Assembly (NCBI GenBank): GCA_022712915.1
Contig: JAFLJQ010000205.1
Location: 27,203-91,202 of the forward strand
From: Gammaproteobacteria bacterium
GTDB lineage: Bacteria; Pseudomonadota; Gammaproteobacteria; UBA6429; Thiohalophilaceae
Direction of reading: 5' to 3'
DNA length: 64,000 nt
In this document: positions 28,920 through 38,574 of the stretch, one piece after another
How positions within the stretch are numbered: position 1 is the first letter of the stretch
Layout of the letters: each line of letters begins with the position of its first letter
Made by a program: the position numbers and the translations under genes
Notes under the pieces: generated by a model
What the model saw: the letters and a program-made list of their open reading frames with translations, nothing else
Database searches by the model: none
What the model was told of the DNA's origin: nothing

Positions 28920-30790
28920 GGGGCTTTATCCACGGTGGCTAGGCTATCATACAGTCGCGTTAAAGAGTAACTGGCCCGTATATGGTAATTTTCAATCTGG
29001 AGTTTTTGCTGCCGCAGTTTGTCAATGGCTAGCCGCTTAATTATATTTTCTTGTTGCGTTATTGTTTTTTTAATTTTCTGGGTTAAATGTTGAATTTGTG
29101 TTTGTTTGTTTTCGATCCTGTTGGTAAAGTTTAAAAAATATTCCGGAGTTTTTGTCAAAATACTTAATGAGGATTTTTTCTTTTTCTCCAGTTCGACAAA
29201 AGAGCGTTTTATCTGAATTAACTCTTTTTTAACTTGCCAGAGGCGTGGCGCAAAGTCCTCTGCAATTTGCCAATATACCAAGCCTCTGTATAGAGAGTAT
29301 TGTTCTCTTTGTTTTACCATCGCTGTTTCGGGTGATTTGTCCAGCGTTTGCTTTATCTTGTCCAGGCGTTGTAGCAGACTCATTTCCTGTTCATTGGCCA
29401 GCGTTAGAATGTTGGACTGTGGACTGATCTGCTGAAACTTAGCATTTAGTTTTTCAAAACGCGCAGCTAATATAGATTGGCGATTTTTATTATGAAACGA
29501 TTTGATCTGTGGAACTTTGGATAGATAAGATTTTTGTCTTTCCTCCAGCATGAGCTTGTAAGCTGGAATCTGGTTTTGCCAATGGGCTAGAATATTTTTC
29601 ATATAGAGCAAGTCGCGATATGTTTTCATGAGATTCTGAAAACCCTGTTCGGCGATTAGTCCCTGTAAATAGGGTGTAGCGATTGAATCGGGTAAAATCA
29701 TATAGTGTCGATGATTCTCATTTTGTTGATACAGATGTAATGCACGCAGGGCATTGATAAATTCACCGGAAATGACGGCCTTGATGACATGATTGATCGA
29801 TGTCAACTCAGTGTTATATGAATTTATTGCATTGTTGTAGTAGGTTAGGGCTTGTTGTTTTGCATTCAAGCCTTCCAGGGCATAGGGAATAGTGAGTAAC
29901 GCTTCTTGAACTGTGGGGTCTTTGCTGGCTCGATTTTTAAGTTCAATCCAGGGAACAAGAGAACGTTTTAGTTTACCTTCTTTGTGGTATGCCCAACCTA
30001 TACCTAGTAAGGCTTTGTTAGATTGGGAACCAATGAGTCGAATCTGCTTGAAGTATGCTGCTGCGTTATCATATTGTTTGTCACGAAGAGCGGAATAGCC
30101 AAGTGCTAGGTTGGCTTTATCACGTAATGCGACTTGTTCCTGATCACGGGTTTCGATGCGTGCGACTTCGTCTAATAGGGCCATGCCCTGCTTTTGTCTG
30201 TCGGTCTTTATTAAGGCTGCGGCAAGGTTAAATTTGGCATAATTAGACCATTCTGTTGAGCCTGAGAAATTCTCCAGCACTTTTATGGCTTGTTTATATT
30301 TTTTTCCCTTGAGCAGTATATTGCTGCGTAGATGTTGAAATTCATCATTGTAGCGGTAAGGTAGTTTATTAGAGACTTTGTTAACGGCTTGTTGAGCCTG
30401 GTTTAGGTCATTTTTTTCATAAGCTATTCGGGCAAGATAATACCAGGCGCTGCTGTTAATACTTTTGTCTGTTTTTTTATTGGCTAGTTGATTAAAAATT
30501 TGTGAGGCCGGGTTGCTCATGTTGTAGGATAGATATAACCCACCTAATAATAGTTCAGGATCATTCTCCTGGGTTTTTATGGGGTGCCTTTTTTGGGCGA
30601 CTAACAGGTTGGATATGGCTGTAAAATATTTTTTTTGATAAAAGTGATAAAGTGTTTCACCAAAATGCAAATTACGGATTTTTATTGCCCCATCTTCTGA
30701 TGATGCATTAGCAGGCAGGGCAATGAAAAGTGGGCATGCCATGAGCATTGCCGTTAGCCAGCCCATTCCGTGGAAATATCGTTTATCCAT
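28916..30790 (-). CDS. Exported TPR-repeat protein, 624 residues
   Basis: A signal peptide (about 1-30, ending ANA-S) is followed by TPR-like repeats over about 40-330 (SAWYYLARIAYEKNDLNQAQ, AKFNLAAALIKTDRQKQGMA, ANLALGYSALRDKQYDNAA). The C-terminal third (about 380-620) is rich in Lys/Gln/Glu and likely coiled coil. It is predicted periplasmic. It lies 11 bp after the 183-residue gene and overlaps the next gene by 4 bp. The function is unknown; placement suggests a scaffold of the same trans-envelope complex (GltD/AgmU-like in layout). Confidence 0.87.
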   Translation of the reverse strand: MDKRYFHGMGWLTAMLMACPLFIALPANASSEDGAIKIRNLHFGETLYHFYQKKYFTAISNLLVAQKRHPIKTQENDPELLLGGLYLSYNMSNPASQIFNQLANKKTDKSINSSAWYYLARIAYEKNDLNQAQQAVNKVSNKLPYRYNDEFQHLRSNILLKGKKYKQAIKVLENFSGSTEWSNYAKFNLAAALIKTDRQKQGMALLDEVARIETRDQEQVALRDKANLALGYSALRDKQYDNAAAYFKQIRLIGSQSNKALLGIGWAYHKEGKLKRSLVPWIELKNRASKDPTVQEALLTIPYALEGLNAKQQALTYYNNAINSYNTELTSINHVIKAVISGEFINALRALHLYQQNENHRHYMILPDSIATPYLQGLIAEQGFQNLMKTYRDLLYMKNILAHWQNQIPAYKLMLEERQKSYLSKVPQIKSFHNKNRQSILAARFEKLNAKFQQISPQSNILTLANEQEMSLLQRLDKIKQTLDKSPETAMVKQREQYSLYRGLVYWQIAEDFAPRLWQVKKELIQIKRSFVELEKKKKSSLSILTKTPEYFLNFTNRIENKQTQIQHLTQKIKKTITQQENIIKRLAIDKLRQQKLQIENYHIRASYSLTRLYDSLATVDKAP

Positions 30791-30801
30791 GTTGGTTTTT
30801 G

Positions 30802-31353
30802 TTATTCCCAGACCTTAACGTCAAATTTTGGTTGTTGTTTTGATGCATCATCAACAATTTTTAATTCAACGAATTTGGGAGAGCTTGATTTGTGAAGCGG
30901 TACAGTGGTACCGCGGTGAAAGTCCCGCCCTTTTGGGCCTGTGCCATTGAAGTAGGCAATAAGTTCATGACGTCCACTGGGCAGATTGCCCATGTAAACT
31001 CTTTGTACACCACCACGGAGCAAGGCATTGAGTTCTTGTTCTGTATACAGGTGGTTTGCGACAATTTTGTCATTCAGCCTGATTTGTATAGAGTCGAGGT
31101 TGAACAGGTGACCCTTGTCCACGGAAAGAAAGACGGTGAACTGAGTGTTGGCAGGAAAGAGTAATTCTTCTTCGAGGATGAACAAGTCACGGTTAAGGTC
31201 GAGAATTTCTTTTTTCAAATCCTGTACTTGATCTTCTATGGCCGAAAGTTTTTTATTCTGGCGAGGTTCAGCAGCCAGTGTTGTGTTGCTTAAACCGAAA
31301 CAGTTCAGGCAAAAAAGAAGCAATATAAAAATGTTACAAAGTTTACGTGTCAT
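30802..31353 (-). CDS. Exported coiled-coil plus beta-rich protein, first gene of the Glt-like operon
   Basis: This 183-residue protein has a signal peptide (about 1-27, hydrophobic FILLLFCLNCFGL, ending LAA-E). A short coiled coil follows at about 33-63 (IEDQVQDLKKEILDLNRDLF), then a beta-rich domain with SGRHELIAYFNGTGPKGRDF. The second part resembles carbohydrate-binding or PEGA-like small beta domains, but I cannot name a family. It is the promoter-proximal gene of the leftward operon, with about 300 bp of non-coding sequence upstream that should contain the promoter. Confidence 0.82.
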   Translation of the reverse strand: MTRKLCNIFILLLFCLNCFGLSNTTLAAEPRQNKKLSAIEDQVQDLKKEILDLNRDLFILEEELLFPANTQFTVFLSVDKGHLFNLDSIQIRLNDKIVANHLYTEQELNALLRGGVQRVYMGNLPSGRHELIAYFNGTGPKGRDFHRGTTVPLHKSSSPKFVELKIVDDASKQQPKFDVKVWE

Positions 31354-31649
31354 GGCCTTGTTCCTTCAAAAAATACTTTATTTTAATGGTTATCCGCCAT
31401 TCGCAACAGTTCTGTTGTCAAATACTTGCTGCAAAATGGTGGAGCAAACCACAATGCCATCATTTTGATGGATGCTCCTTGGTTTGAGGATATCCTGGTA
31501 TCCTTATTAAATTCAAGTGTTAACATATTTTATTACGAGTAAGCGATGTCATCGTGTATGTGTTATATAGGAATTTAATTGGTAAATCACGGACTTACTG
31601 TTATGTTGGTCACATAATGACCATATTAGTGTTTTTATATTTTTAGACA

Positions 31650-32660
31650 TTAATTCTCTTGTTTGGGTTGAAGCAAACCACTGGTGTAGTGAACTTTGCC
31701 CTTGGTATCGATGATAATGGCTTCAATACTGGGTAACGTTTCGATGGTCTCAAGCCCCTTTTGGGGGCCCATGACAAATATAGCGGTGGAGAGGGCATCT
31801 GTTGTGGTTGTATTTTCCCCCAGAATAGTGACGCTACGGGCTTTATTGGCTGGTTTGCCTGATGCCGGGCTGATGATGTGGTGGTAGCGAACGCCATCCT
31901 CGATGAAGTAGCGCTCATAGTCGCCGGAGGTGGAAATGGCGGTATTGGTTAGAGGCAAAAGAACCACGAAGCTGTTTTTTTCTCGTGGATGGCGGATACC
32001 GGTCATCCAGGGTAAGCCCTGCTTATCTCCAAGGATGCGGCTGTCGCCCCCGGCGCTGACTAACGCGTGTTTGATGCCACATTGGCGCAGTATCTTAATG
32101 GCCTGATCCACTGCGTGTCCCTTGGCAATGCCGCCGAGGTCAACATAGACTTGCGGGTGCTGGAAGTGAATGGTTCGTTTGCGCGGGTCTAACAAGACAT
32201 GCCGGTAATTAATGGCTTCGAGCAGGTTTTTTAATTGCTCATCTGATGGCCGGATAGCCTTTCGGTAATCATACAGACGGCCCGCACTGGCAAAGGTGAT
32301 ATCAAACTGGCCGTGTGTCTGCTCGGATATTCTGTTGGCCTTGCTGACTAACTGAAAAAGTTCCTTGCTGACTTTAACGGCTTGAGTGGCAGCAGTGCGA
32401 TTGAGGTGGCTCAGTTCACTATCATGCTTGAAAGGACTCATACTCGCATCGATTCGTTGCATATCTGTCATCACGAGTGAGATACATTTTTTAGCTTGTA
32501 AGCGTTTATTATGCCACAGCTCGACTTTGATCAGGGTGCCCATGATGGTCTGTTCCTGCTTGTACCAGTCAGCATAGGCTGTATTGGTAGAGACTAATAA
32601 AAGCAGGATGATGGCTTTTAGGATTCTATTTTTTTTTAGTTGAGCAAATAATGCTTTCAT
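31650..32660 (-). CDS. apbE: FAD:protein FMN transferase
   Basis: The start is placed at 32660 (MKALFAQLKK), where a signal peptide (AIILLLLVSTNTAYA) follows; in-frame ATGs lie further upstream. ApbE motifs are present: DITFASAGRLYDY, VDLGGIAKGHAVD and the Gly/Asp-rich LVSAGGDSRILG. Further on come SGDYERYF and the TTTDALSTAIFVMG metal-site region. The enzyme attaches FMN covalently to Thr/Ser of exported flavoproteins, using FAD and Mg2+. No RNF/NQR substrate gene is in the window. ApbE often accompanies DUF4266/DUF3570 genes, which lie on the opposite arm of this cluster. Confidence 0.94.
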   Translation of the reverse strand: MKALFAQLKKNRILKAIILLLLVSTNTAYADWYKQEQTIMGTLIKVELWHNKRLQAKKCISLVMTDMQRIDASMSPFKHDSELSHLNRTAATQAVKVSKELFQLVSKANRISEQTHGQFDITFASAGRLYDYRKAIRPSDEQLKNLLEAINYRHVLLDPRKRTIHFQHPQVYVDLGGIAKGHAVDQAIKILRQCGIKHALVSAGGDSRILGDKQGLPWMTGIRHPREKNSFVVLLPLTNTAISTSGDYERYFIEDGVRYHHIISPASGKPANKARSVTILGENTTTTDALSTAIFVMGPQKGLETIETLPSIEAIIIDTKGKVHYTSGLLQPKQEN

Positions 32661-32710
32661 GATGACCATGCGGAATAAAGACAATAAGAAAAATATCCGC
32701 TTAGGATAGC

Positions 32711-32749
32711 AAAAAGACTCGCCTAAGTAGACGAGAGACGAGTCTTTTA
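32711..32749 (-). terminator. Terminator after the DUF1501-like gene
   Basis: Perfect 10-bp inverted repeat AAAAGACTCG / CGAGTCTTTT with a 17-base loop. On the minus strand the stem ends CGAGTCTTTTTGC, giving a short U-run. It lies 30 bp downstream of the Tat-exported gene and upstream of apbE, so apbE may depend on partial read-through or its own promoter. Confidence 0.7.
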
Positions 32750-32778
32750 TTTCAACCGGAGAAAGTTATGCCGTAGGC

Positions 32779-34362
32779 TTAAAGTGGTAGTGGCTGGAAG
32801 GCGGCATAATTTTTGACGTCATTTCCCAGACCATGACTGATCCCCAGCCCTGAATATATCGCCTCAAATCCGGCTAAATTATCACCATTTAAGGCCATGT
32901 AATTGAGTATGATCATGTTGACCAGTAGGTTAACGTTATTGGCGGCCGGGCTGGAGCTGGTGTTGATGGCACCATTGCTGGAGAAACGGCCGATTTGTCG
33001 CGTGGCACTAAAGTCATCAGTGAGTTGTGGCAAGCTCGTCGGGTGGTAGACCAACATAAAGGAGGCGGCGGTGGAGGAGTTGTCGGACGTCCATTCCCCT
33101 TTGCCTCTGCCATCGACAGAATCATCAATGCGCCCATTACTGGAAACCGAACCATCACTGAAGACATACATGATGAGCGGAGTGTTTTTGCGGCGGGCGT
33201 ATTCCAGACAAGCCCCCATGCAGCGACCGGCCCTTAAATCGCGGCGCTCGCCGGCAGATCGATTACCGGTGTGATAGTCATAGCCACCCATAGTAATGGT
33301 GCCGGCACCGGCATAACCATCAATAACCATTTTCATGACGGAAGCCGTTTTACGGAACTCCCCATCCCGACTGAATTCGGTGTCACGATCAAAGATGGGG
33401 ATGACGCCATCTGGCTGAATAGCCTGAGTCACAATTTCGGGATCCTTGTCGGGATCGATATCAACTCCGGCAAATCTGTCGGCCAGATCGGCTGCGCCCA
33501 GATAACCACAGCGTACCAGATCCTTGATAACCGCATCTCGGGTGACGAGCGTCTGTACCTTGCCGAGTTTTTTATCACTCAGGCGGGCAATGGACTCCAT
33601 TACGGCCGTGACATCCTGTGGATCACTAAGAATGGCGGTAAGATCACCAGTATCCACCATACCGGCCACGTCACTAGGTCGATCTACTTTGACGGGGCGG
33701 TTTTCCGAGTTCATCAGAGCCACAGGTGATACGGAGTTTCCGCCAGAGTCAGAGTTTCTAGAGCCGATTAAATTGGTTACACTGCCTACGGCGTCTGCCA
33801 GTGCCAAACCGTACATGGGGTTATGGGGGTTATTTCCGGTATCGTTATCTGAACGGGCCGGGATGATGATGCCATTGGTATTACCGACGACCCCTATAGC
33901 CTTTTCCAGAATGCCTGCCAGCATGGCGCTGTCTGAATGAAAGGCCAGCCCCAGGTCGGTATTAATGAACTGTTCACTGGTTGGTAACATAGATTCGGGG
34001 ATGCCCAGGCGGCTATAGCCGGCGGTACTCATGGCATCAAGCTGTCCTTGTGTTCCCACCAGGACATTGGAACCGGCGATATTGGCACCACCGGCCAGAT
34101 CAAAACAGATCATTGGAATTTTGGAAAAGACGTTGCCTCCGACTGAGCAGTTTGATGCTGCGGCCATGGCGTCAATGTCACCAGATAAAGTCGCATAGGC
34201 CTCTTGTGGATTGGCAAACAGACTAAAAACACCGCCAGCGGTTAAGACGCTGCCACCCGCGATCATGCCCTGGCGGATAAAGTCACGCCGCGTGACAGGC
34301 CGTGGGTGGTCTGGATGCAACAACGGATCATCGGGGTGAAGCGGCTTGCGTTTTTTGCCCAT
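32779..34362 (-). CDS. Tat-exported DUF1501-like protein
   Basis: The start at 34362 (MGKKRKPLHPDDP) is supported by AGGA eight bases upstream. The open frame continues further back only through a TTG. The N terminus has a twin-arginine motif TRRDFIRQG followed by a hydrophobic segment (IAGGSVLTAGGVFSLFA). The mature protein of about 470 residues resembles DUF1501-type proteins of the alkaline-phosphatase-like superfamily: MICFDLAGGANIAGSN near the start, GGYDYHTGN in the middle and a metal-like YVFSDGSVSSNG region. Neighbours encode heme-motif proteins. Tat export implies folding, perhaps with a cofactor, in the cytoplasm. Function is unknown. Confidence 0.8.
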   Translation of the reverse strand: MGKKRKPLHPDDPLLHPDHPRPVTRRDFIRQGMIAGGSVLTAGGVFSLFANPQEAYATLSGDIDAMAAASNCSVGGNVFSKIPMICFDLAGGANIAGSNVLVGTQGQLDAMSTAGYSRLGIPESMLPTSEQFINTDLGLAFHSDSAMLAGILEKAIGVVGNTNGIIIPARSDNDTGNNPHNPMYGLALADAVGSVTNLIGSRNSDSGGNSVSPVALMNSENRPVKVDRPSDVAGMVDTGDLTAILSDPQDVTAVMESIARLSDKKLGKVQTLVTRDAVIKDLVRCGYLGAADLADRFAGVDIDPDKDPEIVTQAIQPDGVIPIFDRDTEFSRDGEFRKTASVMKMVIDGYAGAGTITMGGYDYHTGNRSAGERRDLRAGRCMGACLEYARRKNTPLIMYVFSDGSVSSNGRIDDSVDGRGKGEWTSDNSSTAASFMLVYHPTSLPQLTDDFSATRQIGRFSSNGAINTSSSPAANNVNLLVNMIILNYMALNGDNLAGFEAIYSGLGISHGLGNDVKNYAAFQPLPL

Positions 34363-34403
34363 GGTCTTATTCCTAATCTCTTTTTGTAACAATAATAAGG
34401 CGT

Positions 34404-37034
34404 TTATTGAATCAGCATAGTGGCGCTGCCCAGCACGGCAGTGCAGGCTGCCTTTACAACCTGCTGAGTTCGTTCTGTCGTATTACATGTGCCATCACAG
34501 GGGCTTGTTAGCATGCCGGTGCGAGCTGGGGTGCCGTCCCCGTTGATGAGCCAGTTCAACTCATTCCTGATCTCAGATACGGCGGGTTGTGATGTCAGAT
34601 TCAAGTCACTGATATCAACCGTGTTATCCCCTACGTTGAGCATTTTTGCCAACAGCGGGTTGATGATTTGATTCACTTTTGTGGGGGTGTCGAAGGCTAC
34701 ACCGGCAAGGGTATAGGTGAAACCGGTGAAATATTTTGGCGAGTTGGCCTCGTCACGAATGACCAGTTCATTACAGTAACTCATCGCCAACTGGGCAATG
34801 GCCATTTGCTGTGAACTGAGGAAAGATTCAATGTTTTCAACGGCCGGGAGTTGTTGTCGATATGTTGTGTAGACACGATTGATGTCCGTAACCTCCTGCC
34901 AGTCTGAGATATGGGTCATTTGCGCCATACTGGCATTGATTTCATCAAAGGTACGTATACCAATATTAGAGGGTTTGTTTTCCGCCGGTACAATCGGTAA
35001 GGGTGGGATGCTGGTTTGATCATTATCGATAAAGGAATAAGATTTACCCGCAAACTGTTCAAAGGTCAGAAAAAACTCATCACTCACACCATTTTGGATT
35101 TGTATCACGGTATCAATGTTGGAGAGTATTAAACCGGTTTTGGAGGAATAAGCCTGCGATACATCATTGATAGATACATTGGTGTAGGCCTGTCCCACAC
35201 TGACATTCTGACCATTCATGCCAATGCGAATGCCACGCAAGGCTGTTGTAGGCGGTACATAGTCCAGATTGTCAGGGTCGAGATTGATAAAACGCGGATT
35301 TCTAAACAGATAACTGAATTCATCAAACTGACTAACTTCATACACCACGTAACTATGTGGTACACCATCATCCAGAATATGGCTGACACTAAAGGGAATC
35401 TGATATTTCTGTCCCACTTCTGCGGCATAGTTTTGCTGGATTTGTGTCGTGCTGAGTGCGCGATCATGGATAGCGACCATACGCAGGATGCCGTTCCATG
35501 CGCGACCATTCACTTCATTGCCAAAATATAATGTGTAGGAGCGGTGCCAATTGAGAAAATCCCCCTTTTCTTCTGGATCGATATCACCGGTAAATTCGCC
35601 GTTGACGTAGATGCGACGGCCGCTATCACGGTTATAAGTGACCACGACGTGTTGGAGTGTTGCTTGTAGATCTTCATCGTCATTATTGGTCATTAATTTG
35701 GGTTCGCCATCGGCTCCCAGAGTGCTGCTACGTTGAAAAAAATCGTAGTTATACATTGTCTGGCCGAGGGCAAAGTTGCGTGCATCGGCCCCTCCGGAGT
35801 AAGCGACAATACTGGCATTTTCCTGATTTACATTGGCGGGAATCACCCAGGCCTCAAGGGTATACTCACCGGTTAATCTAATCAGATTGTAGAGTTTGTG
35901 GCTATCGTCAACACTGGCGTACGCGCCCTGACTATTGGTAAATTCAATTCCCCAGTTGTTTAACCAGCGATGATTTTTATCCATGAGTGTTAGATTGAGA
36001 GGAGGTTCTACGCCGCTGGTATCGAGAAGGGTGTCACTATTTGGATTAGTTGCGCCACTCTTGAATTCATACAGGGCAATCTGATCGGATTCGTAACGGT
36101 TATGGCTTGATGCCACGGTGCCTTCTGACAGAGTCAGGGCCTTGCTGACTGTTTCACCGGTAAATTCGGAAATGGGTATTGATGTGGCCAGATTATTTAT
36201 CGCGGTTAACATATCTGCGGCATTATTGGTGCAGTCATCCCAACAGTTATGGCTGTCGTCCACCAAGCGTCTATATATACGAGAGGCGGCAGGGTCATTG
36301 AGGTTTAAAACGGTTTTAATGGCCTGATAGGATGCGGCTATATCTGTTTCAGCAAAAAAGGGACTCTGTGCATTGATGGCGGTATTGACATGGCAAGTGG
36401 AACAATAGCTTGTCACCAGGGTATGAACACTGGCGTAACTAGCGGGTGCGCTTACCGGGAAAAACCGACTCTGGCTAGGGTCACGGATTTGTGATTCACT
36501 TAGTGGGTTAATCTTGAATTCTTCAAGCGTGGTTCCTTTTTGGCTGCTGTTTGCCCAGGCTTCAATGTATTGAATCATTGCCATTTCACACAGGCTTGCC
36601 GAACCCAGCCAGCATTGGTGGCCATTTGCAACTCGTTGCACTAGTTTTGAATTGGCCGGGTTGACCAGATCCACCAGTTGTCCTTTCACTATCTCATTGT
36701 AGGCATAGTTTACATCTAGCCAATCGGTAAAATAGGGGGGCTGACTGCTGGCAAGCTCGGGGTCTTTGCGGTGACAACCGCCACAAACTAATGGTGGGCT
36801 GAGTTTTTCCCACACCTCCTTTTTGAATGCTTTGACATCATTTGATTGTAAGGAGCCAGTATTAATGGGTTGTTCATTTTTATTTGCCGGTACGGGTTTG
36901 CTCTGGTTTTCTGCACCGCCACCGCAACCACTCAGTGTTGTTAGCGAAAAAATAGACAAGAAGGAGACGAGTCCGACGAACCGCATAACAGGGGCTGGTG
37001 GGAAGGGCGGTTTGTTTCGAATTGTGTTTAGCAT
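34404..37034 (-). CDS. LamG-domain lipoprotein with two heme-c motifs
   Basis: This 876-residue protein has a lipobox LSGC followed by GGG, so it is a lipoprotein. Two CxxCH motifs, CGGCH (about 85) and CSTCH (about 215), predict c-type hemes. Each is followed by a paired-cysteine segment (HQCWLGSASLCE; HNCWDDC). A concanavalin/LamG-like domain lies about 330-520 (YTLEAWVIPANVN, RIYVNGEFTGDIDP). The rest is unassigned. Gene order is leftward with 21 bp from the 421-residue gene and 41 bp to the Tat gene. It probably carries electrons at the cell surface, with LamG as an adhesion or carbohydrate module. Function is inferred. Confidence 0.85.
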   Translation of the reverse strand: MLNTIRNKPPFPPAPVMRFVGLVSFLSIFSLTTLSGCGGGAENQSKPVPANKNEQPINTGSLQSNDVKAFKKEVWEKLSPPLVCGGCHRKDPELASSQPPYFTDWLDVNYAYNEIVKGQLVDLVNPANSKLVQRVANGHQCWLGSASLCEMAMIQYIEAWANSSQKGTTLEEFKINPLSESQIRDPSQSRFFPVSAPASYASVHTLVTSYCSTCHVNTAINAQSPFFAETDIAASYQAIKTVLNLNDPAASRIYRRLVDDSHNCWDDCTNNAADMLTAINNLATSIPISEFTGETVSKALTLSEGTVASSHNRYESDQIALYEFKSGATNPNSDTLLDTSGVEPPLNLTLMDKNHRWLNNWGIEFTNSQGAYASVDDSHKLYNLIRLTGEYTLEAWVIPANVNQENASIVAYSGGADARNFALGQTMYNYDFFQRSSTLGADGEPKLMTNNDDEDLQATLQHVVVTYNRDSGRRIYVNGEFTGDIDPEEKGDFLNWHRSYTLYFGNEVNGRAWNGILRMVAIHDRALSTTQIQQNYAAEVGQKYQIPFSVSHILDDGVPHSYVVYEVSQFDEFSYLFRNPRFINLDPDNLDYVPPTTALRGIRIGMNGQNVSVGQAYTNVSINDVSQAYSSKTGLILSNIDTVIQIQNGVSDEFFLTFEQFAGKSYSFIDNDQTSIPPLPIVPAENKPSNIGIRTFDEINASMAQMTHISDWQEVTDINRVYTTYRQQLPAVENIESFLSSQQMAIAQLAMSYCNELVIRDEANSPKYFTGFTYTLAGVAFDTPTKVNQIINPLLAKMLNVGDNTVDISDLNLTSQPAVSEIRNELNWLINGDGTPARTGMLTSPCDGTCNTTERTQQVVKAACTAVLGSATMLIQ

Positions 37035-37055
37035 TTATTTATCCCTGATCCATAC

Positions 37056-38267
37056 TCATTGACCACGACAATGTACGGCCGCACGGCCAAAGGCACCTTT
37101 CATGTTGTAATCAGCCTTGAAGTCCGACACCATCCCATCAAACACGGCATCATTACTATCGGGTGAGCGTAGGCAAACAGCCTTGAAAACTTTTTTAACC
37201 TGACAACGGGCAAAGGCATCACTATGGGCCAGTTCTTCACCCAGTGATTTAGCCCCGATACCGGAACTAATACCTTTGGCATCAATGGCCACCTGTTGCT
37301 GAGGACTATCACCCCAACCTAACCAGGCATTGGGGCCACGCCGCCAATAGTTGCTCCAACTATCATCGGGTGTGAAATAACCACCTTTGAAGTTATTGGC
37401 GTTGATATGATATTTTGCTTGCACGACACCAGGGGTATAAATCAGTCTGCCAACATCAGGATTGTCCGGATTGATATCCTTGTAGCCCCATTCGTAATAG
37501 GCATACGCTTGTGTCATTGGATCCATGCCTGCGTGACAGCCCAGGCAGTTGGTGAGATATAGACTGCTGTCTCCCCCTGGACTGCGTGAGGTATCCTGGC
37601 GAATCCGGTCGGCGGTGCGGGTGTTGTCTTTTATTTGTTCGAGGTCATAACAAAGGTGGTTCAGTATGGTAAAGCGGAACATGCCCCGGTTGGTGCCATC
37701 GACGAAAAAGGCCCGGGCGGCGGCTCGGGTAGTCATGACCCCTGCTGTCGCATTAGCAGGCAGGCCTGTCACACTCGATTGTGTTCTTTCGGCAAGATTG
37801 CTGAGTTTGCTCAGATCGATATTCCGGTTTTCAAGCTCTACATAATGCTGATTATTGTTGTTGGCGTAGGCAGGGGTAATGTTCCCGGAGTAGATGATGT
37901 CTGCGTATAATATTTGGCGAAAATCCTTGTCGTCGCGGATCATGCCAATGATCGTGGCTGAATAATCATTCAACGGTTCAAACACATTTTGTGCTTCGTT
38001 TGTCCAGGGGGTGGCAAAGTTCTTCAGGGTGACGTTGTAAAAATTTGGGTTCTGCATGGCGAGGGTTGCCGCAGCTTCAGGTGTGCCGGCTGCGACCATT
38101 TCTGCCATGACCGTTGGTGTGGGAGGAACACCGGCCAGACGATCATAAATGCGCTTATATTGGTCACGCGGATTGGCGCTGACATGGGTTGCTAGCATGA
38201 AGGTGAGTACAAGGCTTAGGCCAAAAGAGTATAGTGTGGTTTTGTTGAGCAAGGGTGGAGAGGTCAT
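37056..38267 (-). CDS. Exported protein with one heme-c motif, first gene of leftward arm
   Basis: The start at 38267 gives a clear signal peptide (LYSFGLSLVLTFMLATHVSA-N) with GGAGA about 11 bases upstream; an in-frame ATG lies at 38321. The protein is about 403 residues with one heme motif CLGCH (NCLGCHAGMDP). C-terminal cysteines lie in FARCQVKKVFKAVCLR, which resembles the Cys-rich ends of DUF1585/DUF1588-type planctomycete-like cytochromes. No firm family name. It starts the leftward arm opposite the HzsA-related gene and probably shares its regulation. Confidence 0.8.
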   Translation of the reverse strand: MTSPPLLNKTTLYSFGLSLVLTFMLATHVSANPRDQYKRIYDRLAGVPPTPTVMAEMVAAGTPEAAATLAMQNPNFYNVTLKNFATPWTNEAQNVFEPLNDYSATIIGMIRDDKDFRQILYADIIYSGNITPAYANNNNQHYVELENRNIDLSKLSNLAERTQSSVTGLPANATAGVMTTRAAARAFFVDGTNRGMFRFTILNHLCYDLEQIKDNTRTADRIRQDTSRSPGGDSSLYLTNCLGCHAGMDPMTQAYAYYEWGYKDINPDNPDVGRLIYTPGVVQAKYHINANNFKGGYFTPDDSWSNYWRRGPNAWLGWGDSPQQQVAIDAKGISSGIGAKSLGEELAHSDAFARCQVKKVFKAVCLRSPDSNDAVFDGMVSDFKADYNMKGAFGRAAVHCRGQ

Positions 38268-38540
38268 TAGTCGTTTGTCTCCGGGATAGAAATTATTTTG
38301 TATGTGTGCCCGTGTTTGCATGAGTCTCGATCCCTGCTTTTCAGATTTAAGGCTAGCCTTTAATTTAGGGCTGTTTTATCAGTGTTCTCTTCTTGCTTTA
38401 GGATCAATTTGTGGTGCCTTCACGAGTCATGTGATTTTAAATTGAACTGGCCATTAGAATGAACATATCTTCAATCCGGTTTATATCACCGGTTTATTCC
38501 TTACCTGAAGCTGATTTTACGGGTTAATCTCTTTCACGGC

Positions 38541-38554
38541 GTGATTAACATCAC
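38541..38554. promoter_or_regulatory. CRP/FNR-family-like palindrome 1
   Basis: GTGATTAACATCAC is a perfect palindrome in its arms. It fits both GTGA-N6-TCAC (CRP core) and TGAT-N4-ATCA (FNR-type core). It lies in the divergent intergenic region of the heme-protein cluster, 226-239 bp upstream of the rightward lipoprotein start. Confidence 0.55.
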
Positions 38555-38560
38555 AGATAC

Positions 38561-38574
38561 ATGATCAAGATCAT
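38561..38574. promoter_or_regulatory. CRP/FNR-family-like palindrome 2
   Basis: ATGATCAAGATCAT also has the TGAT-N4-ATCA core. Its centre is exactly 20 bp from the first palindrome, about two DNA turns, so two dimers could bind on the same face. Confidence 0.5.

Noticed and set aside
19608..31353. Claim that the cell glides
   Set aside because: Architecture resembles the Agl-Glt core, but motility cannot be concluded; related machines also assemble coats or move other cargo.
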